Assembly (NCBI RefSeq): GCF_012062845.1
Contig: NZ_WWNB01000003.1
Location: forward strand, 62,001 to 126,000
DNA: 64,000 nt
Reading direction: 5' to 3'
Origin: Halomonas salinarum
Lineage (GTDB): Bacteria > Pseudomonadota > Gammaproteobacteria > Pseudomonadales > Halomonadaceae
Part shown: positions 7,494 through 17,388 of the stretch, in pieces
Layout: each line of letters starts with the position of its first letter
Position numbering within the stretch: the first letter of the stretch is position 1
Made by a program: the position numbers and the translations under genes
The notes under the pieces: model-generated
Told to the model about the DNA's origin: nothing
The model's input: only the letters and a program-made list of their open reading frames with translations
Databases searched by the model: none

Positions 7494-8333
7494 TTAATCG
7501 GGTGTCTCGGCGTTGCTATCGCGTGCTTCGTCGGCAGATGCTTCGCTCGAAGGCGCCCCTTCCGAGAATTCCGGACGGGGGTGAAGGTATCGTTCGGCAA
7601 CGTCGATCACGGCTATATCCATCATGAAACGCCGCCCCAGCAGCACCGGATAGCTGAGCTGGCGGCGATCACTCAGGGTGAACTCTACCTGTTCGCGAAT
7701 CGGGCCCAAGGTCATCAGTAAGCTGATGACTGGACGCGAGGCCTCGCCATTGGACTGCATCACTCGTACTCGCCGCTCTATGGGCGCTTCAATCCATTTG
7801 TCGCGAATGGCATCAACGACGGCATCATCTTCCTCTAGAGCAAGCTTGAACTTCACCCAGTTTTCACCATCGCGCTCAAATGGTGTGATATCTCTTGCCG
7901 AAAGCGATGACGTATCTGCGCCTGAATCAACGCGTGACTGTAGATAAGTGCCGATACCTGGCAAGCCTACCCATTCGGCGCGGCCCAGTAGTGCCTTGTT
8001 ACCGATGTCTGAATCAACAGCGCAGTCACGCACAACCGTTTTCGGGTCCCGCTTGGCGTTGTCGATATCGGACCTAAGGCCACGAAGAAGACTACCCACT
8101 TCCCGGACATCGGCATCCAGCCGGTCGAGACGCTGCTTTTGCTCGGCCCGATGCGCCTGCTGGCCACCGCACTGGCTTTCAACCGCTGCTTCCAGTTGCA
8201 TAAAACGCGCATCCACCTGGTCTGAGGTGGCGAGCATAGAATGCGCTTCTTCCTGAGCCTGAGGCGACCAGGCACACCCCGCCAATAGCGAGAGTCCCAC
8301 GCACACCACCAGGTATGAATAGCGATTGCTCAT
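7494..8333 (-). CDS. Retropepsin-like (ATP-dependent zinc protease family) lipoprotein
   Basis: I place the start at ATG 8333 (279 residues), because GGAG lies five bases upstream and the signal peptide begins there; an ATG at 8360 is in frame but gives nine extra charged residues. The N-terminus is a lipoprotein signal (LVVCVGLSLLAGC). A coiled coil follows (residues about 25-95), then a pepsin-like domain with the motif VDSGADTSSL, which is the DSG/DTG active-site loop of retropepsins. The Pfam family name 'ATP-dependent zinc protease' is historical; I see an aspartic-protease motif, not a zinc site. It is probably periplasmic and lipid-anchored, and it leads the three-gene operon. Confidence 0.82.
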   Translation of the reverse strand: MSNRYSYLVVCVGLSLLAGCAWSPQAQEEAHSMLATSDQVDARFMQLEAAVESQCGGQQAHRAEQKQRLDRLDADVREVGSLLRGLRSDIDNAKRDPKTVVRDCAVDSDIGNKALLGRAEWVGLPGIGTYLQSRVDSGADTSSLSARDITPFERDGENWVKFKLALEEDDAVVDAIRDKWIEAPIERRVRVMQSNGEASRPVISLLMTLGPIREQVEFTLSDRRQLSYPVLLGRRFMMDIAVIDVAERYLHPRPEFSEGAPSSEASADEARDSNAETPD

Positions 8334-8473
8334 CTTTCTCCTGCACCTTTCACCGGTCATCGGTATCCGGCCCTAGCCACCGCCGGAATGTTTATCCTGA
8401 TCTTTGCGCACTTTGTCAGGAGTTCAGCGATGGTAAGGAGTGATGACCTTACTGTCCATTTGGGCAAGGGCCA

Positions 8474-8502
8474 TGCAGGCTCTAGAACACCCAGAGCCTG
8501 CA
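8474..8502 (-). terminator. Hairpin after the RND transporter gene
   Basis: TGCAGGCTCT (8474-8483) and AGAGCCTGCA (8493-8502) are perfect 10-bp arms around 9 bases, 16 bases past the stop of the RND gene. There is no T-run, so it may terminate weakly or only protect the 3' end. Confidence 0.45.
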
Positions 8503-8517
8503 CATTCATCACCACGT

Positions 8518-11500
8518 TCACGATGTTGTTACTGCATCGGCGCCCGCATCCTTGGCCGCATTATGGTCACGAGCCAGGAGTAGGTAGAACGCCGGCAACA
8601 CGAACAGAGTGAGCAGGGTGCCGATGCCAAGACCAGAGGCAATGGTCAGACCGATATCGAAACGACTGACTGCACCGGCACCGGTGGCAATCAATAGCGG
8701 CACCATGGCGACAATCAGCGCCACTGACGTCATCAGGATCGGCCTAAGGCGAATCGCTGAGGCTTCGATGACCGCCTCACGCTTGTTGAGCCCCCGCTCA
8801 TGCTGTAACTGATTGGCAAACTCGACGATCAAGATTCCATTTTTGGCCACTACCCCGATCAGTGTGATCAAGCCCACTTGAGTATAGATGTTCAGGCTTG
8901 AGACACCGAGTGTAATGAACGTCATGGCACCCGCGATCGACATTGGCACCGAAACCAGAATGATGAGTGGATCACGCCAACTTTCGAACTGCGCCGCCAG
9001 CACCAGGTAGATGACGACCAGTGACAAGAAGAAGGTCAGGACCAGGGCACTGCCCTGATTCATCAACTGTCGTGACTCGCCCTTGTAATCGACGGAGTAG
9101 GCCGGAGGCAGGCTATCCGCCGCTGCCTGATTGAGCCAGGTAAGTGCATCACCGAGGGTGACGCCGGGGCGTGGTACGCCTTCGAGCACCACGGAGTTCA
9201 GCTGCTGGAATTGGGTGCGGGCAGAGGGCTCTACGCTGTCTTCAAACGTCACCAGGTTGCCAAGCGGGACTTGCTGGCCTGAATCTGCTTCGACGTAGTA
9301 ATTGTCGATCATCGAAGGATCAAGGCGGTATTCCTGCTCTACCTGAGGAATGACCTTGTAGCTGCGGCCATCCATGCTGAAGCGGTTGGTGAACCCCTCG
9401 CCAAGCAGCGTTGACAACGCCTGGCCAATATCGGCCATGGTGAGCCCGATATCGGCAACCCGTTCGCGATCGACCAGTATTTGAGTGGTCGGTCGATCAA
9501 TATCAATCGACTTGCGCAGGAAGGCGAAGTTGCCGCTCCCCATGGCCTGGCCGAGCAGGTCGTCAGCGATGGCATTAAGCTCCTCATAGCTGTTGCCAGA
9601 GGTCAGCACAAACTGCACCGGCAAGCCTCCACTGGAGCCTGGGAGAGAAGGACGAGCGAAGGCAGCAGTCTGTAAGCCTGTGACCTGGGAAAGTGCGCCT
9701 TGCAGCTTCGGCATTACTTCCATCTGCGAGATATCCCGCTCGCTCCAAGGCGCCATCTTGAAGCCACCGAACACCGTATCGGCACTCATGCCACCGAGGA
9801 TCATGAAGGACTCTTCGTAGCCATCGATGCCCTCAATACTCTCTTGGATATCACTGGCATAGCGCTCCAGATAATCAAGCGTCGCCGTTTGTGGTGCAGT
9901 GCCCTGAAAGAAGATGATGCCCTGATCTTCGGTGGGAGCCAGTTCATTCTGGCTGGTAATGAACATGAAGTAGATCGAGGCCAACACCACGGTGGCAAAC
10001 ACCACGGGCACCCAAACGGTCTCGAGCGTGCGTCTGAGAACTCCACGATAGCCGTTCGACAGCCCATTGAAGGTGCCTTCGACCCCTTTTTCAAAACGTG
10101 ATGCTTTGCCGTGAGTTTTCAGCACCTTGCCAGAGAGCATGGGGGAGAGCGTGAGGGCAACGATGCCCGAGATGACGACGGCACCGGCCAGGGTGAAGGC
10201 AAACTCGGTAAACAATGAGCCGACCAGGCCGCCCATGAAGCCGATCGGCGCGTAGACCGCTACCAAGGTGGTAGTCATGGCGATAATGGGGACCGCCATT
10301 TCCCGCGCGCCATTGATGGCCGCGTCGAATCGGGACTCACCGGCTTCGATATGTCGGTGTACGTTCTCCACTACGATGATGGCGTCATCCACCACCAGGC
10401 CGATCGCCAATACCATCGACAATAGCGTCAGCAGGTTTAGCGAGAAGCCCAGCATGAGCATGACGAAGGCCGCACCGATGAGAGATAGCGGCACCGCAAC
10501 GGCAGGGACCAGTGCCGCACGGAAAGACCCCATGAACAGGAAAATGACCACCAGCACGATAATCATCGCTTCAAGCAGTGTCTTTACGACCTCCTTGATC
10601 GAGTCATCGATAAACTCCGACGCGTCATAGGGCAGTACAACCTTGAGTCCCTCGGGCAGTTGGCGCTGGATTTCCGGCAAGGTGTCTCGGACCGCCTGAG
10701 CGACATCGAGAGGGTTGGCGCCGGGTGCCTGCTCGATGGCCATGAAGGTAGAAGGTGTCCCGCTATACCAGGCCGTACTGTTATAGCTTTCGGCACCCAG
10801 TTCGGTGCGCGCCACATCTCTGAGGCGCACCAGATCACCGCCATCGTTGCGCACGACAAGATCTTCGAACTGGTCAGGGTCGGTGATATCGGTATCGGTG
10901 GTCAGGTTAACGACCACGAACTCGCTACGCGTCTTGCCGACACCGGCCTGATAGTTATTGTTTTGAAGAACATCGATGACTTGGCTAGGACTGACATTCA
11001 GGGCTGCCATACGCTGAGGATCTAGCCAGATGCGCATAGCCATGCTCTGACCAAAGCTGCGTGCCTTGGCGACACCTGGCAGTGCCTGGAGCTTGGGCTG
11101 GACGACACGTGTCAGGTAGTCAGTAATGCGTGGCACGGCCATGCGATCAGAGTAAAACGCCAGATACATCAGCGCCGTACTATCACCCGTCGATGACTCG
11201 ATGACGGGGCTTTCCGCCGCACTGGGAAGCACACTGCGCTGGCTGGCCACCTTGGCCTGGACCTCAGCCAAGGCAGCGTTGGCATCGTAATTCAGCTCCA
11301 TATTGACTTCGATGGTCGAAGAGCCTTGGGAGCTTGTCGACTCGATGAAGTCGATGCCGTTTGCCTCAGCAATAGCCTGCTGCAACGGGGTCGTCACGAA
11401 GCCCTGCACAAGCTCGGAGCTGGCCCCGGGGTAGGAGGTCGACACCGTAATGACGGTGCTTTCAAGCTCAGGGTATTGGCGGATTTCCATATCCATGGCG

Positions 11501-11583
11501 GCCCTGAGACCCAGGAGCAGTATCAGCAGGCTGACAACAGTGGCAAGTACCGGGCGCCGGATGAAAATATCGGTGAATTTCAT
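8518..11583 (-). CDS. RND multidrug efflux transporter, inner-membrane pump
   Basis: A 1021-residue HAE1-type RND pump, close to the usual 1020-1050. It starts with MKFTDIFIRRPVLATVVSLL (helix 1). Helices 2-6 lie at about 330-500 and carry the proton-relay pair Asp-Asp in GLVVDDAIIVVENV. The second set of helices starts near residue 855. Two large periplasmic porter domains lie between them. It exports drugs or other amphiphiles by proton antiport through a tripartite channel. Its ATG overlaps the adaptor stop by one base (TGATG), so the two genes are coupled. No outer-membrane factor gene is nearby, so it presumably uses a TolC-like protein encoded elsewhere. The substrate cannot be read from the sequence. 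Confidence 0.92.
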   Translation of the reverse strand: MKFTDIFIRRPVLATVVSLLILLLGLRAAMDMEIRQYPELESTVITVSTSYPGASSELVQGFVTTPLQQAIAEANGIDFIESTSSQGSSTIEVNMELNYDANAALAEVQAKVASQRSVLPSAAESPVIESSTGDSTALMYLAFYSDRMAVPRITDYLTRVVQPKLQALPGVAKARSFGQSMAMRIWLDPQRMAALNVSPSQVIDVLQNNNYQAGVGKTRSEFVVVNLTTDTDITDPDQFEDLVVRNDGGDLVRLRDVARTELGAESYNSTAWYSGTPSTFMAIEQAPGANPLDVAQAVRDTLPEIQRQLPEGLKVVLPYDASEFIDDSIKEVVKTLLEAMIIVLVVIFLFMGSFRAALVPAVAVPLSLIGAAFVMLMLGFSLNLLTLLSMVLAIGLVVDDAIIVVENVHRHIEAGESRFDAAINGAREMAVPIIAMTTTLVAVYAPIGFMGGLVGSLFTEFAFTLAGAVVISGIVALTLSPMLSGKVLKTHGKASRFEKGVEGTFNGLSNGYRGVLRRTLETVWVPVVFATVVLASIYFMFITSQNELAPTEDQGIIFFQGTAPQTATLDYLERYASDIQESIEGIDGYEESFMILGGMSADTVFGGFKMAPWSERDISQMEVMPKLQGALSQVTGLQTAAFARPSLPGSSGGLPVQFVLTSGNSYEELNAIADDLLGQAMGSGNFAFLRKSIDIDRPTTQILVDRERVADIGLTMADIGQALSTLLGEGFTNRFSMDGRSYKVIPQVEQEYRLDPSMIDNYYVEADSGQQVPLGNLVTFEDSVEPSARTQFQQLNSVVLEGVPRPGVTLGDALTWLNQAAADSLPPAYSVDYKGESRQLMNQGSALVLTFFLSLVVIYLVLAAQFESWRDPLIILVSVPMSIAGAMTFITLGVSSLNIYTQVGLITLIGVVAKNGILIVEFANQLQHERGLNKREAVIEASAIRLRPILMTSVALIVAMVPLLIATGAGAVSRFDIGLTIASGLGIGTLLTLFVLPAFYLLLARDHNAAKDAGADAVTTS

Positions 11584-12710
11584 CAGCCTTTTGCCTCCTC
11601 GCCAGTATTATCCGTCGCTTGTGACTCGGAAGCGTCTTGATCGCTTACCTTGACCGGCTGACCATCACGCAAGCGCAGCAGGCCTGTGGCAACCACTTGG
11701 TCGCCCGCGGACAACCCCTCAATGATTTCGATCACATCACCGCGAGTACTGCCAGTCGTGACTTGCTGGCGAGATGCAATGGTCTGGCCTTGGTCGTTTT
11801 CGGTAATACGAAAGACAAAATCGCCATAGGTATTGAAGGACAGCGCGGTGCGGGGGAGGGTGAGGACCTCACGAGATGCCGCCGAGAGTGTACTGACCTC
11901 GGCAAACATGCCCGGACTCAGCGCGCCGTCGGTATTATCCAGCTGGGCACGAATGTTGAGGGTCCGGCTCGATTCATTGATCGAGGGCGCAATGGCAAGA
12001 ATCTCACCTTCAAAGACACGCTCAGGATACGCGGCGACGGTCAGTTCTATGCTGCGCCCGGCAGCCACCTGGCCAACAGCACGCTCCGGCACGCTATAGT
12101 CAACCTGAATGGGGTCGAGCATGTTCAGGTCGACAATCGGCGTGCCGACGGCGATGTATTCGCCCAGGTCCACTTGGCGTAGGCCTACCACGCCACCAAA
12201 GGGGGCCCGAATAGTCTTCTTGTTGAGCTGAGCACGTTGCTGCTCGGCATCAGCGCGGGCCGCCTGGTAATTGGCCCGGGCTTCGTCGAACTGGGACTGA
12301 GAAACGGCATTTCGCGGCAAGAGGTTCGAGTAACGCGTGTAAGTCTCATTGGCGAGCTGCGCCTGTGCTTCCAGTGCAGAAAGGGCGGCGCGATCGACGC
12401 TATCTTCAAGCCGGATCAGCACATCGCCTTTGCTGACTCGCTGGCCAGATTCGAAAGCGACCTCACTGACGACGCCAGCGACTTCATTGGCCACCTCGAC
12501 ACCATTGATCGCGCGAATAGAGCCGACTGAGCTCAAGGCAGGGCGCCAGGACTGAGATTCGATCGTGACGGCTTCAACGGGCGATGGCGGCTGGGCTTGG
12601 GAGTTTTGCTCTTCCATTTCCTGCATCTTCAGGTACTTCCACCCAAAGATACTGCCCAGAGCCACCGTCAACACGATGATGACAATGACGAGACGTAGTG
12701 TGGTTTTCAT
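11583..12710 (-). CDS. RND efflux periplasmic adaptor (membrane fusion protein)
   Basis: A 375-residue adaptor for the adjacent RND pump. An N-terminal membrane anchor covers residues about 5-25. Two lipoyl half-motifs flank an alpha-helical hairpin (GVVSEVAFESGQRVSKGDVL, and later IRAPFGGVVGLRQVDLGEYI). The beta-barrel and membrane-proximal domains follow, with an acidic tail. The anchor has no lipobox Cys, so it should be a signal-anchored rather than lipid-anchored adaptor. It is the first gene of the pump operon. The ribosome site is modest (GGGAAC before ATG 12710). Confidence 0.9.
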   Translation of the reverse strand: MKTTLRLVIVIIVLTVALGSIFGWKYLKMQEMEEQNSQAQPPSPVEAVTIESQSWRPALSSVGSIRAINGVEVANEVAGVVSEVAFESGQRVSKGDVLIRLEDSVDRAALSALEAQAQLANETYTRYSNLLPRNAVSQSQFDEARANYQAARADAEQQRAQLNKKTIRAPFGGVVGLRQVDLGEYIAVGTPIVDLNMLDPIQVDYSVPERAVGQVAAGRSIELTVAAYPERVFEGEILAIAPSINESSRTLNIRAQLDNTDGALSPGMFAEVSTLSAASREVLTLPRTALSFNTYGDFVFRITENDQGQTIASRQQVTTGSTRGDVIEIIEGLSAGDQVVATGLLRLRDGQPVKVSDQDASESQATDNTGEEAKG

Positions 12711-13143
12711 AGCTTGTTCCCGAGAAGCGTCGACAAAGAACCATGCCCGCTAGGCCGTAAGGCTTCGAGGCGGCACAGGGAAGATGGTATAAGAGCTCAA
12801 TGATGTAAGTATGACGAGCAAATGACCAGCCACCTATGGGAAAAAGTCGGGTCTAGTGCAGGAATCTTAATCGTCGCATATGCTTTATTTAACATAATAT
12901 ACATTATGCGAATTCCAGGGTGGCACACTCATAGTGACCGGAGCGCTCCCTCTTGTAGACGAAGCTGACCTATCGTGCATGCTGAGGATCAATGACTCAG
13001 AACCCGGCAAATAGAACCAAACTGACATTCTTGGTGTCAGGATTTGACGCACATCGTCTGCCGCGATAACTCGCCTGCCGGGTTAATCGACACTCGTGGC
13101 GGCAAGTGCTAGGGTTCGCGACTTTAACAAACGGAGACGAGCG
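12711..13143. promoter_or_regulatory. Spacer upstream of the efflux operon, with an AT-rich inverted repeat
   Basis: A 433-base gap between the divergent efflux operon and a small plus-strand gene. It has no convincing coding frame and no regulator gene. At 12893-12908 lies CATAAT-ATAC-ATTATG, an inverted repeat with 6-bp arms in the most AT-rich part of the gap; read on the minus strand it overlaps -10-like sequence. It could be an operator for the pump. I see nothing else definite. Confidence 0.4.
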
Positions 13144-13344
13144 ATGAGCGCAGAATATTCCCTGCATGACCTGACCAAGGCCAAGGAAGCGCTGGAGCTT
13201 GCCGAAAAGGAATGGGAAGAAGACAACGGCAATAATCGCCAGGCCCATATCAAGAAGATATCCGCCGCCCGTGCCGACTTTGCCATGATCGAAGGCCAGC
13301 TCAAGCGTGACGGTATCATCGCCGAGGAAGACGCGGCGTTTTAA
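13144..13344 (+). CDS. Small acidic helical protein, unknown
   Basis: A 66-residue protein that I do not recognise. The ATG at 13144 is chosen because a GGAGACGAGCG ribosome site precedes it; an upstream in-frame start at 13096 has no such site. The sequence is charged and helical (LTKAKEALELAEKEWEEDNG) with no Cys, signal peptide or membrane segment, so it is probably cytoplasmic and forms a helical hairpin. It stands alone between the efflux operon and the monooxygenase-like gene. Confidence 0.6.
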   Translation: MSAEYSLHDLTKAKEALELAEKEWEEDNGNNRQAHIKKISAARADFAMIEGQLKRDGIIAEEDAAF

Positions 13345-13477
13345 TGATGTATAGGGTTCTTCCATGTCTTTGGGTTGGCCATCTCACCTCGGGCAGGCCC
13401 TGAAGCAAGCTCCAGGACGCCTTATTCCTTGGCGGCTGCCTGAAGGTTAACCGTGTGAATCGTTTCCAGGAGAACGC

Positions 13478-13825
13478 ATGTCCCAGAAAATCTATTGCAT
13501 CGCTAGCTTCATGCCCAAGCCCGGCCGGGAAGATGCTGCATTCAAGGCCCTGCAAAGCCTTGAGCCTAATGCTCACCGCGAGGATGCCTGTCTGCATTAC
13601 ACGGTAACGCGCCAGATCGACAGTCCCTTTGCTTCGGGCACAAGCTTCCCGATTGTATTTCATGAAGTCTGGGCCAATCGTGAAGCCTTTGAAGCTCACT
13701 GCCAGCGGCGTGAAATTCAGGAATTTTTCCAGACACACGTGGAATCTGCTGATGGTGATATCGAAGATGCCAATGTATGTGTCTATACCGATGAGCCTGC
13801 CAATTTCGATGCCCCGCAAGTGTAG
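13478..13825 (+). CDS. Antibiotic biosynthesis monooxygenase (ABM)-domain protein
   Basis: A 115-residue single-domain protein of the ABM/quinol-monooxygenase-like fold (dimeric alpha+beta barrel). It has the family pattern: an opening strand YCIASFMPKPGREDAAFKAL, a central SLEPNAHREDACLHYTV, then HEVWANREAFEAHCQ. Members bind or oxidise small aromatic compounds without a cofactor, or degrade haem in some branches; nothing here decides the substrate. AGGAG precedes the ATG at 13478. It stands as a single gene. Confidence 0.78.
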   Translation: MSQKIYCIASFMPKPGREDAAFKALQSLEPNAHREDACLHYTVTRQIDSPFASGTSFPIVFHEVWANREAFEAHCQRREIQEFFQTHVESADGDIEDANVCVYTDEPANFDAPQV

Positions 13826-13986
13826 TGCCCTCCGGGCATAACGCGGGTACTGGACATCACACTGTTACGCAGGTTTCGCTGCCGGATCTGCGTCTTTGCT
13901 TCTGAGAAGCGCAACCGCCCTTCTGCTGCACTTGCCAATGAGATCAGCGCTTCTCAATTAGGTACGTTTCCTGTCAGGAGGACAGC

Positions 13987-14532
13987 ATGCATCATCTTGT
14001 TAAACGACGTCCCCTTTGGGCATTAGCGCTTCTCAGCCTTGCCCTGGTGGGCTGTTCGGGCGTGAGTGTCGAGGATTATGCGGGCAGCGAGCCGCGTCTG
14101 GATATTGCCGAGTACTTCGAGGGCGATACCCGCGCCTGGGGCATGGTGCAAGACTACTCAGGCGAAGTTCAGCGGCGTTTTACCGTTGATATTACGGGGA
14201 CGGTCGACGGTGAGACGCTGACGCTCGATGAGCGATTCCAATATGCCGATGGTGAAACGGATCGCCGTGTCTGGACGTTTGAGCGCGTCGACGAACACCG
14301 CTGGGTTGGGCAGGCCAGCGACGTGGAAGGCGACGTAGAAGCGACACAGTACGGGCATGTCTTCCACATGAACTATCCGCTGGAAGTCACAGTCGGCGGT
14401 CGACAACTGACGTTTACCATGGATGACTGGATGTATCTGCAGCCTGACGGACGGCTGATCAATCGTACCGACATGTCCAAGTTCGGTGTGACGCTTGGCG
14501 AAATCACACTGTCTTTCGATAAGATACCCTGA
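13987..14532 (+). CDS. DUF3833 family lipoprotein
   Basis: A 181-residue protein with a lipoprotein signal (LLSLALVGCSG, Cys near residue 23) and a DUF3833-type body (LDIAEYFEGDTRAWGMVQDY; then a beta-rich domain ending GEITLSFDKIP). The family is common in marine and halophilic proteobacteria and has no proven function. The protein is expected in the outer or inner membrane leaflet facing the periplasm. GGAGG precedes the ATG. It converges on ectC and probably shares the terminator region at 14592-14618. Confidence 0.82.
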   Translation: MHHLVKRRPLWALALLSLALVGCSGVSVEDYAGSEPRLDIAEYFEGDTRAWGMVQDYSGEVQRRFTVDITGTVDGETLTLDERFQYADGETDRRVWTFERVDEHRWVGQASDVEGDVEATQYGHVFHMNYPLEVTVGGRQLTFTMDDWMYLQPDGRLINRTDMSKFGVTLGEITLSFDKIP

Positions 14533-14587
14533 TTGATCATTACCGCTTGCCCCGACCAATGAAGACCCGAGTCGTCAGCCAGACGAT

Positions 14588-14618
14588 AAAAGGCCCCGAT
14601 AACGCCGTTATCGGGGCC
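14588..14618 (-). terminator. Rho-independent terminator of ectABC
   Basis: GGCCCCGATAAC (14592-14603) and GTTATCGGGGCC (14607-14618) form a perfect 12-bp stem with a 3-base loop. On the minus strand it is followed by TTTTAT (14586-14591). It lies 28 bases past the ectC stop. It may also stop the convergent lipoprotein transcript. Confidence 0.88.
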
Positions 14619-14645
14619 CGACTAGCTAACTAGCGACGTTGCCGC

Positions 14646-15062
14646 TTAGAGCGGCTTCTTGTCGCCCCCATCCTCGCCCGGCGCGGCGTAGGATCCATCC
14701 TCGCGGTGCACTTCGTTACCGGTCAAGCCCGGCGTGAAGACACAAGCGAGATGCATGGTCTTGCTGGCACGTAGGAGATGTTCGTCATGCTGGTCGAGGA
14801 TATAGATATCGCCCGGCTTGATCGGCCAGATCTTGCCGTCTGCCAGGGTTTCTACCTCACCCTCACCTTCGATGCAGAAAACGGCTTCGAAGTGGTTCTT
14901 GTAATGGATGTGCGTCTCGGTACCTTCATAGATACGAGTGATATGGAAAGAACAATGGCCACCGTCGTCCGCCAGAGAAAGACGGGTGCTGTCCCAGTTG
15001 CCGCTGTCAGCTTTTACCAAACGTTCTGTCTTACGCGCTTCTTCGAGATTGCGAACGATCAT
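14646..15062 (-). CDS. ectC: L-ectoine synthase
   Basis: A 138-residue ectoine synthase, which closes N-gamma-acetyl-diaminobutyrate into the ring of ectoine, the last step of this compatible-solute pathway in the cytoplasm. It is a small cupin: [20 protein letters not shown] at the start, then the cupin strands [20 protein letters not shown] and [20 protein letters not shown], with His and Glu residues for the iron/substrate site. The C-terminal tail [10 protein letters not shown] is acidic and charged. It is the last gene of ectABC, 94 bases behind ectB. No ectD (hydroxylase) or dedicated aspartokinase follows. Confidence 0.97.
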   Translation of the reverse strand: MIVRNLEEARKTERLVKADSGNWDSTRLSLADDGGHCSFHITRIYEGTETHIHYKNHFEAVFCIEGEGEVETLADGKIWPIKPGDIYILDQHDEHLLRASKTMHLACVFTPGLTGNEVHREDGSYAAPGEDGGDKKPL

Positions 15063-15156
15063 TATGCACTTCCTCTGTTGAAATACTTAACGGGGAGCCC
15101 GATGAGACCGGACTCCCAGGGCTCTGCCATCACGTGATAGCGATGCAGACGTCGGC

Positions 15157-16497
<1,341 letters not shown>

Positions 16498-16523
16498 TCA
16501 CGCCACATCTGGCGAAAAAGGAA

Positions 16524-17102
16524 CTAGATGCGATCAGGCTTGAAGGGGCCAATACGCACGAGATTCTCTGGGTCGTGTTCCCCACCGAGTTGGTCGGTTG
16601 AGAAATATTCACGGCTATTGAGCGGTGCATGCCAGCGGGCAGCGAGACGGGTAAACAGCCCCCAGGAGGCAGCATTATCCGGCGTTATCGTGGTTTCCAG
16701 GTGGCGTACGCTGAGTAGCGCTGGACGCCCCATTACCGCCTCGACCATTCGACGCGCAAGGCCGGTACCGCGGGCCTTTTCACCGACGGCGACCTGCCAG
16801 AGGAAGTAAGTATCTGGTGCATTGCTCTTCACGTAGCCAGAAACAAATCCAACGATTTCCCCTTCCTCGTTGGTAGCAACGGCGCAACTGTCACGAAACT
16901 GCGTGGCAAGCAGTAGATACGCATAGGCAGAATTGACGTCCAGCGGCGGGCATGCCTTGATGAGCTCGTAGATGCCCCAGCCGTCGTCGGGATTCGGCTT
17001 GCGAATATAAAGCGGTGTTTCATCATTTCCGACGACGGCATCGGCAACGCTTGGGCGTGCCAATTCTGCGGAAGTCGTGAAAGGCTGCGTCGATACGTTC
17101 AT
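16524..17102 (-). CDS. ectA: Diaminobutyrate acetyltransferase
   Basis: A 192-residue GNAT-fold enzyme that acetylates the gamma-amino group of diaminobutyrate from acetyl-CoA, the second step of ectoine synthesis. The family pattern is clear: IRKPNPDDGWGIYELIKACP, LDVNSAYAYLLLATQF, and the acetyl-CoA loop VGEKARGTGLARRMVEAVMG. It leads the ectABC operon. The ribosome site before ATG 17102 is weak (GCGAAG). The promoter and paired operators directly upstream are described separately. Confidence 0.97.
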   Translation of the reverse strand: MNVSTQPFTTSAELARPSVADAVVGNDETPLYIRKPNPDDGWGIYELIKACPPLDVNSAYAYLLLATQFRDSCAVATNEEGEIVGFVSGYVKSNAPDTYFLWQVAVGEKARGTGLARRMVEAVMGRPALLSVRHLETTITPDNAASWGLFTRLAARWHAPLNSREYFSTDQLGGEHDPENLVRIGPFKPDRI

Positions 17103-17135
17103 AGGTATGCTTCGCTATTGGCGAATTTGTGCATA

Positions 17136-17164
17136 ATCATAACAAAGGGTTATGAACAGATCAA
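17136..17164 (-). promoter_or_regulatory. Sigma70-type promoter of ectABC
   Basis: On the minus strand, TTGATC (17159-17164) and TATGAT (17136-17141) are separated by exactly 17 bases. The -10 matches the consensus at 5 of 6 and the -35 at 4 of 6. The distance to the ectA start is about 35 bases. An inverted repeat (17138-17154) lies across the spacer and the -10, so a protein bound there would block polymerase. Confidence 0.75.
17138..17154. promoter_or_regulatory. Operator-like inverted repeat 1 in the ectA promoter
   Basis: CATAAC-AAAGG-GTTATG: 6-bp perfect arms with a 5-base spacer, overlapping the -10 and most of the promoter spacer of ectA. A second copy lies 55 bp upstream, centre to centre. 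Confidence 0.7.
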
Positions 17165-17192
17165 AGCCCCCCTTATCATGATTCGCAACATC

Positions 17193-17209
17193 CATAACCT
17201 AGGGTTATG
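17193..17209. promoter_or_regulatory. Operator-like inverted repeat 2 upstream of the ectA promoter
   Basis: CATAAC-CTAGG-GTTATG: the same arms and spacing as repeat 1; the outer bases extend it to 8-bp arms (17192-17210). It lies about 28 bases upstream of the -35. The 55-bp centre distance is about five helical turns, so two bound dimers would sit on the same face of the DNA. Confidence 0.7.
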
Positions 17210-17307
17210 GCCAAATACGCGACACCATGCATACCAAGGATGGCCGACATGCATGGTGTGACGATACCTTGCAGTTTAGCCGCATCGGGCCCAAGTGAGT
17301 GCCAAAA

Positions 17308-17340
17308 TACAAAAAGGCCACCTCGTACGAGATGGCCTTT
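17308..17340 (-). terminator. Terminator of glutathione reductase gene
   Basis: On the minus strand, AAAGGCCATCTCG (17328-17340) and CGAGGTGGCCTTT (17313-17325) pair with one G-T wobble around a 3-base loop, followed by TT-GTATTTT. It lies 48 bases past the gor stop and separates gor from the ectA promoter. Confidence 0.82.
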
Positions 17341-17388
17341 CGACTGGCGAACGGCATGTGGGCTTATGGCGGCGTCCTGCCGCATGCT

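Noticed and set aside
17138-17209. Zur or Fur box reading of the ectA repeats
   Set aside because: The Zur core has arms GTTAT inward with a 1-base centre; here arms are CATAAC outward with a 5-base centre, so orientation and spacing do not fit.
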